Shown: positions 44,837 through 54,313, numbered from the stretch's first letter. The stretch: DNA of 64,000 bases from Methylobacterium terrae (GCF_003173755.1 NZ_CP029553.1:5088001-5152000); one strand, 5' to 3'. Notes: a model not told the origin generated them from the letters alone. Translations and numbers: made by a program.

Positions 44837-46114
44837 ATGAAGCTCACCTCCTACTGGCTCGACACGTCGAGGCCGTTCTCGAGCGGTGCCGCGGGCCCGG
44901 TCGAGGGCACCTGCGACGTCGCGGTGATCGGCGGCGGGCTGACCGGCTCCTCGGCCGCCCTGGCGCTCGCCAAGAAGGGCGCCCGCGTCGTGCTGCTCGA
45001 GGCCGAGACGGTCGGGGGTGCCGCCTCGGGCCGCAACGGCGGCATGTGCAACAACGGCTTCGCCCAGGACTACGCGACGCTGTCGGAGCGGCTCGGGCGA
45101 GAGGCCGCCAACACGCTCTACCGCGCCTTCGATGCCGGGGTCGACACGGTCGAGCGCCTGGTGCGGGAGGAGGGGATCGATTGCAGCTTCGCCCGCGTCG
45201 GCAAGATCAAGCTGGCGGCCAAGCCCGAGCATTACGACAAGCTGGCGCGCAGCCAGGAACTGCTCGCCGCCGACGTCGATCCCGACACCGCGATGGTGAG
45301 CCGGGCGGACCTGCGCTCCGAGATCGGGTCGCAGCGCTATCACGGCGGCCTGGTCTACCGGAAGAGCGCCGGGATGCATGTCGGGCGCTTCGTGCGTGGC
45401 CTCGCCGAGGCCGCCGCCCGGCGCGGCGTCGCGATCCACGAGCGCACGCCGATGACGAGCCTGAAGGCCGCATCCGGCGGCGGCCACCTCGTCGGCACGC
45501 CGAAGGGCACGGTGCGGGCGCGTCAGGTTCTCCTCGCCAGCGGCACCTCGCAGACGGGGCCGCTCGGCTGGGTGCGCCGGCGCATCGTGCCGGTCGGCGC
45601 CTTCCTGATCGTCACCGAGCCGCTGCCGGCGGCGGTCCTCGACCGTCTGACGCCGCGGCGCCGGATGGCGACCGACACCAAGAACCTCGTCAACTACTTC
45701 CGCACCACGCCGGACGACCGCCTGCTGTTCGGCGGCCGGGCCCGCTTCGCGGTGTCGAACCCGGCCTCGGACGAGAAGAGCGGCGCGATCCTGCGCGCCG
45801 CCCTGCACGACGTCTTCCCCGAGCTCGCCCAAGCCCGCATCGACTACTGCTGGGGCGGCATGGTCGACATGACCCGCGACCGGCTGCCCCGGGCCGGCGA
45901 GCGCGACGGGGTCTACTACTCCATGGGCTACAGCGGCCACGGCACCCAGATGTCGACCCTGATGGGCACGATCATGGCCGAGGTCATGGACGGGCGCGCC
46001 GAGCTGAACCCCTGGGGCGACTTCGCCTGGCCGGCGATTCCTGGCCATCTCGGCCCGCCCTGGTTCCTGCCGCTCGTCGGCGCCTATTACCGCCTCAAGG
46101 ACCGCTTCCAATGA
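44837..46114 (+). CDS. FAD-dependent amine oxidase of the DAO family, PuuB-like (425 aa)
   Basis: The Rossmann motif DVAVIGGGLTGSSAALALAK lies at residues about 28-47 and is followed by SGRNGGMCNNGF. The C-terminal YYSMGYSGHGTQMSTLMG is the second FAD contact. The pattern is that of gamma-glutamylputrescine oxidase-like enzymes, which oxidise an amine to an aldehyde. The stop overlaps the start of an aldehyde dehydrogenase (ATGA), which would take the aldehyde to the acid. Start at MKLTSYWLDT with GGAG upstream. Confidence 0.85.
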   Translation: MKLTSYWLDTSRPFSSGAAGPVEGTCDVAVIGGGLTGSSAALALAKKGARVVLLEAETVGGAASGRNGGMCNNGFAQDYATLSERLGREAANTLYRAFDAGVDTVERLVREEGIDCSFARVGKIKLAAKPEHYDKLARSQELLAADVDPDTAMVSRADLRSEIGSQRYHGGLVYRKSAGMHVGRFVRGLAEAAARRGVAIHERTPMTSLKAASGGGHLVGTPKGTVRARQVLLASGTSQTGPLGWVRRRIVPVGAFLIVTEPLPAAVLDRLTPRRRMATDTKNLVNYFRTTPDDRLLFGGRARFAVSNPASDEKSGAILRAALHDVFPELAQARIDYCWGGMVDMTRDRLPRAGERDGVYYSMGYSGHGTQMSTLMGTIMAEVMDGRAELNPWGDFAWPAIPGHLGPPWFLPLVGAYYRLKDRFQ

Positions 46115-47568
46115 CCGACCCCATCCGGCACCTGACCGAGGCCGGGCGCCTCGGCCGCTTCTACGTCGACGGGGCGTGGCGGGACCCGGCGGGCGTCGAG
46201 CGCGCAGCCGTGATCGACCCGGCGACCGAGGCCGCCGTCGCGGAGATCGCGCTCGGCAACGCCGACGACGTCGAGGCCGCGGTGGCCGCGGCGCGGCGCG
46301 CCTTCCCGGCCTGGTCGCGGACGGAGCCTTCGGAGCGCGCCGCCCTCCTCGACCGCGTCCACGCCCTCGTGCTGGACCGGCTGGAGCTGTTCGCGCGGGC
46401 GCTCACCGCCGAGATGGGCGCCGCCATCACCTACGCCCGTACCGCACAGGTGCCGCTCGCGGCCGCCCATCTCCGGGTCGCGCGCGACAACCTCGCGACC
46501 TTCCCGTTCCTGTCGCAGCGCGGCACCACCGCCATCGCCCGCGAGGCGATCGGCGTCTGCGCGCTGATCACGCCCTGGAACTGGCCGCTCTACCAGATCA
46601 CCGCCAAGGTCGGCCCGGCGCTCGCCGCCGGCTGCACGGTGGTGCTCAAGCCGAGCGAGCTGTCGCCCCTGAGCGCGCTGCTCTTCGCCGAGGTGATGGA
46701 CGAGGCCGGCTGCCCGGCGGGCGTGTTCAACCTCGTCAACGGCGCAGGACCGGTGGTCGGCGAGGCGCTCGCCACCCATCCGGAGGTCGACATGATCTCG
46801 ATCACCGGCTCGACCCGGGCCGGCGTGCTGGTGGCGCAGGCCGCGGCGCCGACGGTCAAGCGCGTCGCCCAGGAACTCGGCGGCAAGTCGCCGAACGTGG
46901 TCCTGCCGGATGCCGACCTCGCCCGCTGCATCCCGCTCGGCGTCGCCGCGGCGATGCGCAACCTCGGCCAGTCCTGCAGCGCGCCGACCCGGATGATCGT
47001 CCCCCGCGACCGTCTCGCCGAGGTCGAGGCGCTGGCGAAGGCGACCGCATCCGCGTTCCTGGTCGGCGATCCCTCGCGCGAGGAGACGACCCACGGCCCG
47101 ATCGCCAACCGCGCGCAGTTCGACCGCATCCAGCGGATGATCCGGATCGGCATCGAGGAGGGCGCCAAGCTCGTCACCGGCGGGCCGGGACTGCCCGAGG
47201 GCTGCGAGGCCGGCCTGTTTGCTCGGCCCACCGTGTTCTCCGAGGTGCGCCGCGACATGGCGATCGCCCAGGAAGAGATCTTCGGGCCGGTCCTCGCCAT
47301 CCTGCCCTACGACACGGTCGAGGAGGCGATCGAGATCGCCAACGACACGATCTACGGCTTGGGCGCCCACGTCCACGGCACCGACCTCGAGCAGGCGCGC
47401 CGGGTGGCCGGGCGGATCCGCGCCGGCCAGGTCCACCTCAACGCGCCCGACTGGGACCCGCAGGCGCCGTTCGGCGGCTACAAGCGCTCGGGCAACGGCC
47501 GGGAATACGGCCGCGAGGGCATGGAGGAATACCTGGAGATCAAGGCGATCCTCGGATACGACCGCTAG
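46111..47568 (+). CDS. NAD(P)-dependent aldehyde dehydrogenase (485 aa)
   Basis: This is a full-length aldehyde dehydrogenase. ALITPWNWPLYQITAKVGPA is the cofactor-binding region, QELGGKSPNVV holds the general base Glu, NLGQSCSAPTRM holds the catalytic Cys, and EEIFGPVLAI and FGGYKRSGNGREYG are the C-terminal motifs. It is translationally coupled to the upstream amine oxidase and presumably oxidises its aldehyde product. Its TAG stop codon lies inside the terminal inverted repeat of a 106-bp palindromic element (47565-47670). Confidence 0.93.
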   Translation: MTDPIRHLTEAGRLGRFYVDGAWRDPAGVERAAVIDPATEAAVAEIALGNADDVEAAVAAARRAFPAWSRTEPSERAALLDRVHALVLDRLELFARALTAEMGAAITYARTAQVPLAAAHLRVARDNLATFPFLSQRGTTAIAREAIGVCALITPWNWPLYQITAKVGPALAAGCTVVLKPSELSPLSALLFAEVMDEAGCPAGVFNLVNGAGPVVGEALATHPEVDMISITGSTRAGVLVAQAAAPTVKRVAQELGGKSPNVVLPDADLARCIPLGVAAAMRNLGQSCSAPTRMIVPRDRLAEVEALAKATASAFLVGDPSREETTHGPIANRAQFDRIQRMIRIGIEEGAKLVTGGPGLPEGCEAGLFARPTVFSEVRRDMAIAQEEIFGPVLAILPYDTVEEAIEIANDTIYGLGAHVHGTDLEQARRVAGRIRAGQVHLNAPDWDPQAPFGGYKRSGNGREYGREGMEEYLEIKAILGYDR

Positions 47569-47670
47569 AGCATTTTCCGACGAAGTGGATACCGGTTCGT
47601 CGAAGAAAATGCGGCAAAACTAAAGACTTGGAGAGCTTCGCGATTGCGACGCGATCGTGAAGTGCTCTAG
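47565..47670. repeat. 106-bp palindromic element with perfect 8-bp terminal inverted repeats
   Basis: The element starts CTAGAGCA and ends TGCTCTAG. Inside, GCATTTTC / GAAAATGC and CGACGAA / TTCGTCG arms form a first hairpin. A second imperfect hairpin (GAGCTTC-CGAT / ATCGTGAAG) fills the rest. Elements with the GAGCATTTTC start are, from memory, widespread in Rhizobiales intergenic DNA. The left end supplies the stop codon of the aldehyde dehydrogenase; the right end lies 13 bases before the next start. Confidence 0.8.
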
Positions 47671-47683
47671 CACGGAGACGACG

Positions 47684-48637
47684 ATGGTCACGTTCATCCC
47701 GGAAGACGTGTCGTCGCGGCTGATCTCGCACGACGCGGCGTTCGAGCCGGTGCGGCGGGCGCTGGTCGCGGCGGCCTCCGAGGGCGCGCGGGTCTTCCCG
47801 GCGGTGATCGCCTCCGCCTCGGACCCGCGCGACCGGTTCTCGATCAAGTCGGGCTCCACGGCGGAGCTCGCCGGCCTCAAGGTCGGGGCGTTCTGGCACG
47901 ACAACCCGGCGCGCGGGCTGCCGCGCCACAACTCGACGATCCTGCTCATCGACCAGGATTGCGGGCGGATCGGCGCGGTGGTCGAGGCCGCGGCCGCCAA
48001 CGCCTACCGGACGGCCGCCGCCGACGCGGTGGCGGCCGCCGCGCTCGCGCGGCCCGACAGCGAGACCCTGGCGATCTTCGGGGCCGGCAACCAGGCCCTC
48101 TACGAGGTCGGCGCGCTCGCCCGCATCCTGCCGCTCAGGCGCCTCCACGTCGTGGCGCGCGAGCGGGGAAAAGCCGAGGGCTTCGCCGCCCGGCTGGCGG
48201 AGCAGGGCGTCACCCTCGACGTCCGGGTCTCGGGACCGGAGGAGGCGTGCCGGGCCGCCGACGTCATCGTCACGGCGACGCCGTCGCAGGCGCCGCTGTT
48301 CTCGGCCGAGTGGGTGCGCCCCGGCACCCACGTCGCCGGCATGGGCTCGGACGGCCGCGGCAAGCAGGAACTGCCGGTCGCGTTGTTCGAGCGGGCGCGC
48401 CTGTTCTGCGACCTGCCCGCGCAGTCGATCGAGATCGGCGAGTTCCAGCACGTCCGCGCGCGGATCGAGGGCGGCGCGCTGACGCTGACGGCAATCGGCG
48501 CGGTGCTGGAGGGGCGCGAGCCCGGCCGCACGAGCCCGGACGAGATCACCGTCTTCGACAGCTCCGGCATCGCGCTCCAGGATTTCTACCTCGGCCAGTT
48601 CCTGCTCGAGGCGGCGAGGGCTGCCGGCGACACCTGA
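47684..48637 (+). CDS. Ornithine cyclodeaminase / mu-crystallin family protein (317 aa)
   Basis: The NAD-binding core is seen in LAIFGAGNQALYEVGALAR. The family's substrate region is RFSIKSGST ... GLKVGAFWHDNPARGLPRH, and GTHVAGMGSDGRGKQELP lies later. Members deaminate ornithine to proline or reduce or oxidise imino acids such as alanine dehydrogenase or ketimine reductase; the exact reaction cannot be told. It lies between the amine-oxidation genes and the nickel operon and is separated from the former by a repeat element, so it may have its own promoter. Start MVTFIPEDV has GGAG upstream. Confidence 0.85.
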   Translation: MVTFIPEDVSSRLISHDAAFEPVRRALVAAASEGARVFPAVIASASDPRDRFSIKSGSTAELAGLKVGAFWHDNPARGLPRHNSTILLIDQDCGRIGAVVEAAAANAYRTAAADAVAAAALARPDSETLAIFGAGNQALYEVGALARILPLRRLHVVARERGKAEGFAARLAEQGVTLDVRVSGPEEACRAADVIVTATPSQAPLFSAEWVRPGTHVAGMGSDGRGKQELPVALFERARLFCDLPAQSIEIGEFQHVRARIEGGALTLTAIGAVLEGREPGRTSPDEITVFDSSGIALQDFYLGQFLLEAARAAGDT

Positions 48638-48644
48638 GAGATGC

Positions 48645-48693
48645 CCCTGTCCCGGACGACCGAAGCGACGGCGGAAGGAGATCCGGGACAGGG
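48645..48693. repeat. Inverted repeat CCCTGTCCCGGA / TCCGGGACAGGG
   Basis: Perfect 12-bp arms are separated by 25 bases and start 7 bases after the cyclodeaminase-like stop. It probably works as a transcript-end hairpin and is another intergenic palindrome of the REP type. Confidence 0.65.
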
Positions 48694-48807
48694 TCGGGTG
48701 CGATCTCGGGACCGGCCCTGCGCCCACACTCGGTGGAACGGCCGGCAACGCCGCCGAATCGGCGGCCGATCGCCACTGGCCCCACTCGGCCGGCTCCCGT
48801 ACAGAGC

Positions 48808-48835
48808 GTAGGAGATTTTCCCGCGTTCCTCATAC
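48808..48835. promoter_or_regulatory. NikR operator-like site upstream of nikA
   Basis: GTAGGA-N16-TCATAC matches the E. coli NikR operator GTATGA-N16-TCATAC at 11 of 12 bases with the same 16-base spacer. It ends 12 bases before the nikA ATG, so bound NikR would block transcription or early elongation of nikABCDE-nikR. Confidence 0.7.
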
Positions 48836-48847
48836 CCGGGCGGCCCG

Positions 48848-50428
48848 ATGTCCAAGCTGGCGAGCCTCGCCGTCGCCGCGTTCATGGCCTCTGCCGTCGC
48901 CCCGGCGGCGGGCCAGCAGCTCACCTATTCCTGGCCGACCAATGTCGGGCCCCTGAACCCCCACCTCTACGCGCCGAACCAGATGTTCGCCCAGGCGAGC
49001 GTCTACGAGCCGCTGGTGCGCTACCGGGCCGACGGCACGATCGAGCCCTGGCTCGCCACCGCCTGGACGATCTCGGCCGATGGGCGGACCTACGACTTCA
49101 CCTTGCGCCCGGGCGTCGCCTTCAGCGACGGCACGCCGTTCGATGCGGCCGCCGTGAAGGCCAATTTCGACGCGATCCTCGCCAACCGCGCCCGCCACGC
49201 CTGGCTCGACCTCACCCGGCAGATCGAGCGCACGGAAGTTGCCGGCCCGCTGGCCTTCCGCCTGGTGCTCAAAGGCCCCCACGCGCCGACCTTGCGGGAA
49301 CTCTCGCTGCCGCGCCCGTTCCGCTTCGTCTCGCCCGCCGCGATGGGGGAGGGCGGCACCACCGCCGGCGGCCTCAGGGCGCCGGTCGGCACCGGGCCCT
49401 GGCGCCTCGTCGAGACGCGGCTCGGGGTCTCCGACACCTTCGCGGCGAACCCGGGCTACTGGGGCGGGAAGCCCGGCTTCCAGCGCCTCGTCGTCAAGGT
49501 GATCCCGGACCCCAACACCCGCGCCATCGCGCTCCAGACCGGCGAGGTCGATCTCGTCTACGGCGCCGCCGGCCAGATCCCCTCCGAAGCCTTCCTGCGC
49601 CTGCGCGACCAGGCGCCGGCCTTCTCGGGCGCGGTCTCGGGCCCGCTCGCCACGCGGGTGCTGGCGCTCAACTCAGGCCGCCCCCCGACCGACGATCCCG
49701 CGGTACGGCTCGCGATCAACCGGAGCATCGACAAGGACACGCTGGTGCGCACCGTCCTCGACGGCCTCGAGCCCCGGGCCGATTTCCTGTTCGCCCCGAG
49801 CGTCCCCGACGCCGATGTCGGGCTCACCCCCCACGGCTTCGACCGGGCGGCGGCGGAACGCCTCCTCGACGGGGCCGGCTGGGCGCGGGGGCGCGACGGC
49901 GTGCGGGCGAAGGACGGACGCCCCCTCGCCGTCGAGCTCGACTTCGTCGGCACCAACGCGCAGCAGAAGGCCATCGCCGAGGTGATCCAGGCCGACCTCG
50001 CCCGGATCGGCGTCGCGGTACGCCTCGTCGGCGAGGAGGAGAGCGCGATCCTCGCCCGCCAGAAGGACGGGCGCTTCGGCCTGATCTTCGGCGAGACCTG
50101 GGGCCCGCCCTACGATCCCGCCTCCTTCGTGAGCGCGATGCGCGCGCCCTCGCACGCCGACTACCAGGCCCAGAAGGGCCTGCCCGACAAACCTGAGATC
50201 GACGCCACCATCACGGCGGCGCTCGCCGCCACCGATCCGGCCGAGCGCAGGCGCCTCTTTGCGAAGCTCCTGACGGCGCTCCACGACTCGGCCGTGTACC
50301 TGCCGATCTCCCACGCCGTCGCGATCGAGGTCCACCGCGCGACGGTCGCCGGGGTCGGGTTCGGCGCGACGCTGAACGAGATCCCGTTCTCCGCGATGCG
50401 GCCGGCTGCGGCCCGGGCCGGCCGCTAA
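48848..50428 (+). CDS. nikA: Nickel ABC transporter substrate-binding protein NikA (526 aa)
   Basis: A signal peptide (residues 1 to about 22, ending APAAG) exports it to the periplasm. The mature start [20 protein letters not shown], and later [39 protein letters not shown] and [11 protein letters not shown], closely follow E. coli NikA. It captures nickel (as a chelate) for the NikBC permease. It heads a tight operon: its TAA overlaps the nikB ATG by one base. A NikR-like operator lies directly upstream. Confidence 0.92.
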   Translation: MSKLASLAVAAFMASAVAPAAGQQLTYSWPTNVGPLNPHLYAPNQMFAQASVYEPLVRYRADGTIEPWLATAWTISADGRTYDFTLRPGVAFSDGTPFDAAAVKANFDAILANRARHAWLDLTRQIERTEVAGPLAFRLVLKGPHAPTLRELSLPRPFRFVSPAAMGEGGTTAGGLRAPVGTGPWRLVETRLGVSDTFAANPGYWGGKPGFQRLVVKVIPDPNTRAIALQTGEVDLVYGAAGQIPSEAFLRLRDQAPAFSGAVSGPLATRVLALNSGRPPTDDPAVRLAINRSIDKDTLVRTVLDGLEPRADFLFAPSVPDADVGLTPHGFDRAAAERLLDGAGWARGRDGVRAKDGRPLAVELDFVGTNAQQKAIAEVIQADLARIGVAVRLVGEEESAILARQKDGRFGLIFGETWGPPYDPASFVSAMRAPSHADYQAQKGLPDKPEIDATITAALAATDPAERRRLFAKLLTALHDSAVYLPISHAVAIEVHRATVAGVGFGATLNEIPFSAMRPAAARAGR

Positions 50429-51369
50429 TGCTGCGCTTCGTGCTCGCGCGCCTCGCGCTGATCCCCCCGATGCTGCTCGGCGTCTCCCTCCTCGTCTTCA
50501 CGGTGCTGCGGCTCGGGCCCGGCGACCCGGCGCTCGACTACCTGCGCCTGTCGCAGGTGCCGCCGACCGATGCGGCGCTCGCCGACGCGAGGGCGATGCT
50601 CGGCCTCGACCGCTCCTTCGCGGTCCAGTACCTCGACTGGCTGTGGCGGGCGCTGCAGGGGGATTTCGGCCTCTCCTACGCCACCCGCCGTCCGGTGCTG
50701 CCGGACCTCCTCGGCTACCTGCCCGCCACCCTCGAACTCGCCGGCGCGGCGCTCGTCGTCAGTCTGGCCTTGAGCCTGCCGCTCGGCGCCTGGGCGGCCG
50801 GGCATCGCGGCGGCTGGCAGGACCGGCTGGTGCGCGCCGTCGCGGTGCTCGGCGTGTCGCTGCCGAATTTCTGGGTCGCCTTCCTGCTCGTCGTCGCCTT
50901 CTCGGTCACCTTGGGGTGGCTGCCGCCGATGGGAAGCGGCACCCCGTTCCACCTCGTCATGCCGGCGCTCGCCATCTGCCTGATGTCGCTCTCGGTCAAT
51001 GCGCGGCTCCTGCGCGCAGGCATGCTCGAGGCGGGGGCCGGGCGCCACGTGCTCTACGCGCGCCTGCGCGGCCTCTCCGAGCGCGCGGTGACCCGCCGCC
51101 ACGTCTTCCGCAACGCGCTCGTGCCGGTCGTCACCGCGACCGGCATGCATGTCGGGGAACTGCTCGGCGGCGCGCTCGTCGTCGAGACGATCTTCTCCTG
51201 GCCGGGGGTCGGCCGCTACGCCGTCTCGGCGATCTACGACCGCGACTACCCGGTGATCCAGTGCTTCACCCTGGTGATGACGGTGGTGTTCGTGCTGTGC
51301 AACCTCGCGGTCGACGTCGCCTATGCCTGGCTCGACCCGCGCATCCGCCTCGGGCAGGAGGGCGCATGA
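50428..51369 (+). CDS. nikB: Nickel ABC transporter permease NikB (313 aa)
   Basis: It has six hydrophobic segments and the binding-protein-dependent permease pattern. The N-terminal [19 protein letters not shown] and [13 protein letters not shown] are typical of NikB/DppB permeases, and the EAA-loop region is [26 protein letters not shown]. With NikC it forms the membrane channel. It is translationally coupled on both sides. Confidence 0.9.
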   Translation: MLRFVLARLALIPPMLLGVSLLVFTVLRLGPGDPALDYLRLSQVPPTDAALADARAMLGLDRSFAVQYLDWLWRALQGDFGLSYATRRPVLPDLLGYLPATLELAGAALVVSLALSLPLGAWAAGHRGGWQDRLVRAVAVLGVSLPNFWVAFLLVVAFSVTLGWLPPMGSGTPFHLVMPALAICLMSLSVNARLLRAGMLEAGAGRHVLYARLRGLSERAVTRRHVFRNALVPVVTATGMHVGELLGGALVVETIFSWPGVGRYAVSAIYDRDYPVIQCFTLVMTVVFVLCNLAVDVAYAWLDPRIRLGQEGA

Positions 51370-52202
51370 CCTCGGCCGGCCTGCCCGCCCGGCCCGGCTC
51401 CGCCGCCGCCGGCACGCTCGCCGCCGGCTTCGTGCTGCTGGCGCTCGCAGGATCCCTCCTCGCGCCGCACGATCCCCTGGCGGTCGACCTCCCGCACCGC
51501 TTCGAGGCGCCGAACCTCGTCCACCTCCTCGGCACCGACCATCTCGGCCGCGACATCCTCTCGCGCCTGATCGCGGGCGCGCGCACGACCCTGGGCTCGG
51601 TCCTCGTCGTGCTCGCCCTGGTGCTGGCCCTCGGGCTCTCGGTCGGGGGGCTGGCCGGGATGGTCGGCGGGCGGCTCGACGCAGGTCTGATGCGCCTGTG
51701 CGACGTCTTCCTCACCGTGCCGACCTTCGTGCTGGCGCTGTTCATGATCGGGGCGCTCGGCACCGGCCTCGTCAACGTGATCGTGGCGATCGTGCTGTCG
51801 CACTGGGCCTGGTACGCCCGCATCGTGCGCGGCCTCGTGCTCGAATTGAAGACCCGCGACTACGTGCTGGCGGCGCGGATCGCCGGGGCGCCGCCGCTCT
51901 CGGTCTTCGCCGAGCACGTGCTGCCCGGCGTCGTCCCGTCGCTCGCCGCGCTCGCCACCCTGGATATCGGCCACATGGCGCTCCACGTCGCCGGCCTGTC
52001 CTTCCTCGGGCTCGGGGTGCAGCCGCCGACGCCGGAATGGGGCGTGATGATCAACGACGCCCGCGCCTTCTTCTGGACCCGGCCGCTCCTCGTCGTCTGG
52101 CCGGGCCTGGCGATCGCGCTCGCGGTGCTGGCCTTCAACCGCCTCGGCGACGGCTTGCGCGACCGCCTCGACCCGACGCTCGTCGCGGGGCGCGGCCTGT
52201 GA
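51366..52202 (+). CDS. nikC: Nickel ABC transporter permease NikC (278 aa)
   Basis: This is a DppC/NikC-type permease. [22 protein letters not shown] is the family signature near residue 55. [23 protein letters not shown] is the EAA loop, and [22 protein letters not shown] is near the C-terminus. The ATG overlaps the nikB stop (ATGA), and its own stop overlaps the GTG start of nikD. Confidence 0.9.
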   Translation: MTSAGLPARPGSAAAGTLAAGFVLLALAGSLLAPHDPLAVDLPHRFEAPNLVHLLGTDHLGRDILSRLIAGARTTLGSVLVVLALVLALGLSVGGLAGMVGGRLDAGLMRLCDVFLTVPTFVLALFMIGALGTGLVNVIVAIVLSHWAWYARIVRGLVLELKTRDYVLAARIAGAPPLSVFAEHVLPGVVPSLAALATLDIGHMALHVAGLSFLGLGVQPPTPEWGVMINDARAFFWTRPLLVVWPGLAIALAVLAFNRLGDGLRDRLDPTLVAGRGL

Positions 52203-53029
52203 GCGCCCAGATGCTCCGGGCCGAGGGCCTTTGCGTCGAGACCTGGCGGGGCGCCGAGCCGGTGCCGCTGGTGCGGGACGCCACCCTGGAGTTGCGCAAA
52301 GGCGAGGTCCTGGCCCTCGTCGGCGCCTCCGGCTCGGGCAAGTCGCTGGCCTGCGCGGCCCTCCTCGACGTGCTGCCTCCGGGCACGCGGCGACGGGGCG
52401 GCCGCGTCCTCCTCGACGGCGCGGAGGTCGAGCCGGTCTCCTTGCGCGGCCGGGCCGTCGCGAGCGTGCTCCAGGCGCCGCGCACCGCCTTCAACCCGCT
52501 GCGCACGATCGGCGACCATGCCGGCGAGACCCTGGCGGTGGCGGGACGCCGCGGCCGGGCCGGGCGGGCGGCGGTGCGGGAGGCGATGCGGGAAGCCCTG
52601 GCCGCGGTCGGCCTCGGCGACGATCCGCGCGTGCCCGACCTCTACCCGTTCCAGATGTCCGGCGGCATGCTCCAGCGGGCGATGATCGCGCTGGCGCTCC
52701 TCTCCGGCGCGCCGTTCCTGATCGCCGACGAGCCGACCACCGACCTCGACCTCGTCGCGCAGGGGCGCATCCTCGACCTTCTCGGGGGCCTCGTGCGCGC
52801 GCGGGGCCTCGGCCTCCTGATCGTGACCCACGACCTCGGCGTCGTCGCGCGCCTCGCCGACCGGGTGGCGGTGATGGAGGCGGGGCGCATCGTCGAGACC
52901 GCCCCCGCCGCGTCGCTCTTTTCCCACCCCGCCGAGCCGGCGACGCGGGCGCTGCTCGCCGCCCACCGCGCCCTGCATGAGTTCCCGAACGAGGTTCGGG
53001 CGGAGGTCCCAGCGGAGGTCCCCGCATGA
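52199..53029 (+). CDS. nikD: Nickel ABC transporter ATPase NikD (276 aa)
   Basis: The ATP-binding cassette has Walker A GASGSGKS, signature MSGGMLQRAMIA, Walker B FLIADEPTTDLD and switch His in LLIVTHDLG. It pairs with NikE to drive nickel import. GTG 52199 (GTGA overlap with nikC) was chosen; ATG 52211 (MLRAEGLC) is an alternative. The C-terminal tail (EVRAEVPAEVPA) is encoded by a short imperfect duplication. Confidence 0.9.
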   Translation: MSAQMLRAEGLCVETWRGAEPVPLVRDATLELRKGEVLALVGASGSGKSLACAALLDVLPPGTRRRGGRVLLDGAEVEPVSLRGRAVASVLQAPRTAFNPLRTIGDHAGETLAVAGRRGRAGRAAVREAMREALAAVGLGDDPRVPDLYPFQMSGGMLQRAMIALALLSGAPFLIADEPTTDLDLVAQGRILDLLGGLVRARGLGLLIVTHDLGVVARLADRVAVMEAGRIVETAPAASLFSHPAEPATRALLAAHRALHEFPNEVRAEVPAEVPA

Positions 53030-53814
53030 CGGCCCTGCTCGCGGCACGCGGCCTCGGCAAGGCCTATTCCGGCGCGGGCTGGCGGCGGAGTCCGCCCCGC
53101 ACGGTTCTCGACCGCATCGAGCTTTCGCTCGCCGACGGCGAGTGCGTCGCCCTGATCGGCCGCAGCGGCTCGGGCAAGAGCACGCTCGCCCGCCTGCTCC
53201 TCGGGCTCGAGGCGCCCGACGCGGGCGCGGCGCTGTTTCGCGGCCGCCCGCTCGCGGGCCTCGACCGGGCCGGGTGGACGGCCTTCCGCGCGGCGGTCCA
53301 GATGGTGCTGCAGGACCCGCTCTCGGCGGTGAACCCGCGCCACACGGTCGGGCGGATCCTCGCCGAGCCGCTGCGCCACCTCACCGCCCTGCGGGGTCCG
53401 GCGCGGCTCGAGCGGGTCGGCGAACTCCTCGACCTCGTCGGCCTCGATCCGGCCAGCGCCGGGCGGCTGCCGGGCCAGCTCTCCGGCGGACAGGTGCAGC
53501 GGGTGGGCCTCGCCCGGGCGCTCGCCACGCGGCCCGCCCTCGTGGTCCTCGACGAGGCGGTCTCGAACCTCGACGCGCCGCGCCAGGTCGAGATCCTCGA
53601 CCGCCTGACGGCCCTGCGCCGCCGGCACGGCACCGCCTTCCTGCTCGTCACCCACGACGTGCGCCTGGCGCGCCGCTTCGCCGACCGGGTCGTGGTACTG
53701 AGCGAGGGGCGGATCGTCGACGCATCGCCCTGCCGGCCCGCCCTCGCGCTGACGCACCCGGCGGCGCGCGAATTGATCGACGCCGTGCTGCCGGCCGCCC
53801 CGGCGGGAGTGTGA
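53026..53814 (+). CDS. nikE: Nickel ABC transporter ATPase NikE (262 aa)
   Basis: The cassette is complete: Walker A GRSGSGKST, a Q-loop in VQMVLQDPLSAVNPRHTV, signature LSGGQVQRVGLARAL, Walker B LVVLDEAVSNLD and LLVTHDVRLARR. It is the second ATPase of the importer. The ATG overlaps the nikD stop (ATGA), and nikR follows after three bases, so the regulator is made from the operon it controls. Confidence 0.9.
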   Translation: MTALLAARGLGKAYSGAGWRRSPPRTVLDRIELSLADGECVALIGRSGSGKSTLARLLLGLEAPDAGAALFRGRPLAGLDRAGWTAFRAAVQMVLQDPLSAVNPRHTVGRILAEPLRHLTALRGPARLERVGELLDLVGLDPASAGRLPGQLSGGQVQRVGLARALATRPALVVLDEAVSNLDAPRQVEILDRLTALRRRHGTAFLLVTHDVRLARRFADRVVVLSEGRIVDASPCRPALALTHPAARELIDAVLPAAPAGV

Positions 53815-53817
53815 TCG

Positions 53818-54279
53818 ATGCAGCGGATCACCGTCACCCTCGATCCGGACCTCGTCGCGGAGGTCGACCGCACGGTCGCGCAGCGCGGCTATGCCGGCCG
53901 CTCGGAGGCGATGCGCGACCTCCTGCGGCGCGGCCTCGCCGAGGCGCGCCGCCGGCTCGACCCCGACCTGTCCTGCGTCGCGACCTTCACCTTCGTGGCC
54001 GAGGCCGGGGTGCGGGATCTGGGCCAGCGCCTCGCCGAGGTGCAGCAGCGCCGTCACGACCTCGTCATCGCGCAGGTGCAGGTCCCCCTCGACCACGACG
54101 CCAGCCTGCACACGCTCCTCGTCCGCGGCCGCGTGCGCGACATCCTCGCCTTCGCCGACGAGGTCGCGACCCAGCGCGGCGTGCGCCACGACAGCCTGTC
54201 GATCATCCCGGCGCGGATCGAACTCGGCGAGCATCCCCACGGGCCGGACCCGCATCCGCACGAGCATATCCGGACGTGA
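53818..54279 (+). CDS. nikR: NikR-like nickel-responsive regulator with altered metal site (153 aa)
   Basis: The N-terminal ribbon-helix-helix MQRITVTLDPDLV, followed by RGYAGRSEAMRDLLR, is nearly as in E. coli NikR. DNA-contact residues Arg3, Thr5 and Thr7 are kept, and an ACT-like C-terminal domain follows. When aligned by eye with E. coli NikR, the nickel ligands His76, His87, His89 and Cys95 correspond to Gln77, Gln88, Pro90 and Ser96, so the canonical site is absent. The protein instead ends in a tail with His139, 141, 146, 148 and 150. It may sense nickel through another site, sense another metal, or repress constitutively. It is the last gene of the nik operon. Confidence 0.88.
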   Translation: MQRITVTLDPDLVAEVDRTVAQRGYAGRSEAMRDLLRRGLAEARRRLDPDLSCVATFTFVAEAGVRDLGQRLAEVQQRRHDLVIAQVQVPLDHDASLHTLLVRGRVRDILAFADEVATQRGVRHDSLSIIPARIELGEHPHGPDPHPHEHIRT

Positions 54280-54313
54280 GGGGTGGGATCGGGAACGCGA
54301 TCCGGATCCCCCG

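Noticed and set aside
47684..54279. Opine-type metallophore synthesis linked to the nickel operon
   Set aside because: The cyclodeaminase-like protein precedes nikA, but no nicotianamine-synthase-like gene is present and a palindrome separates the two units.
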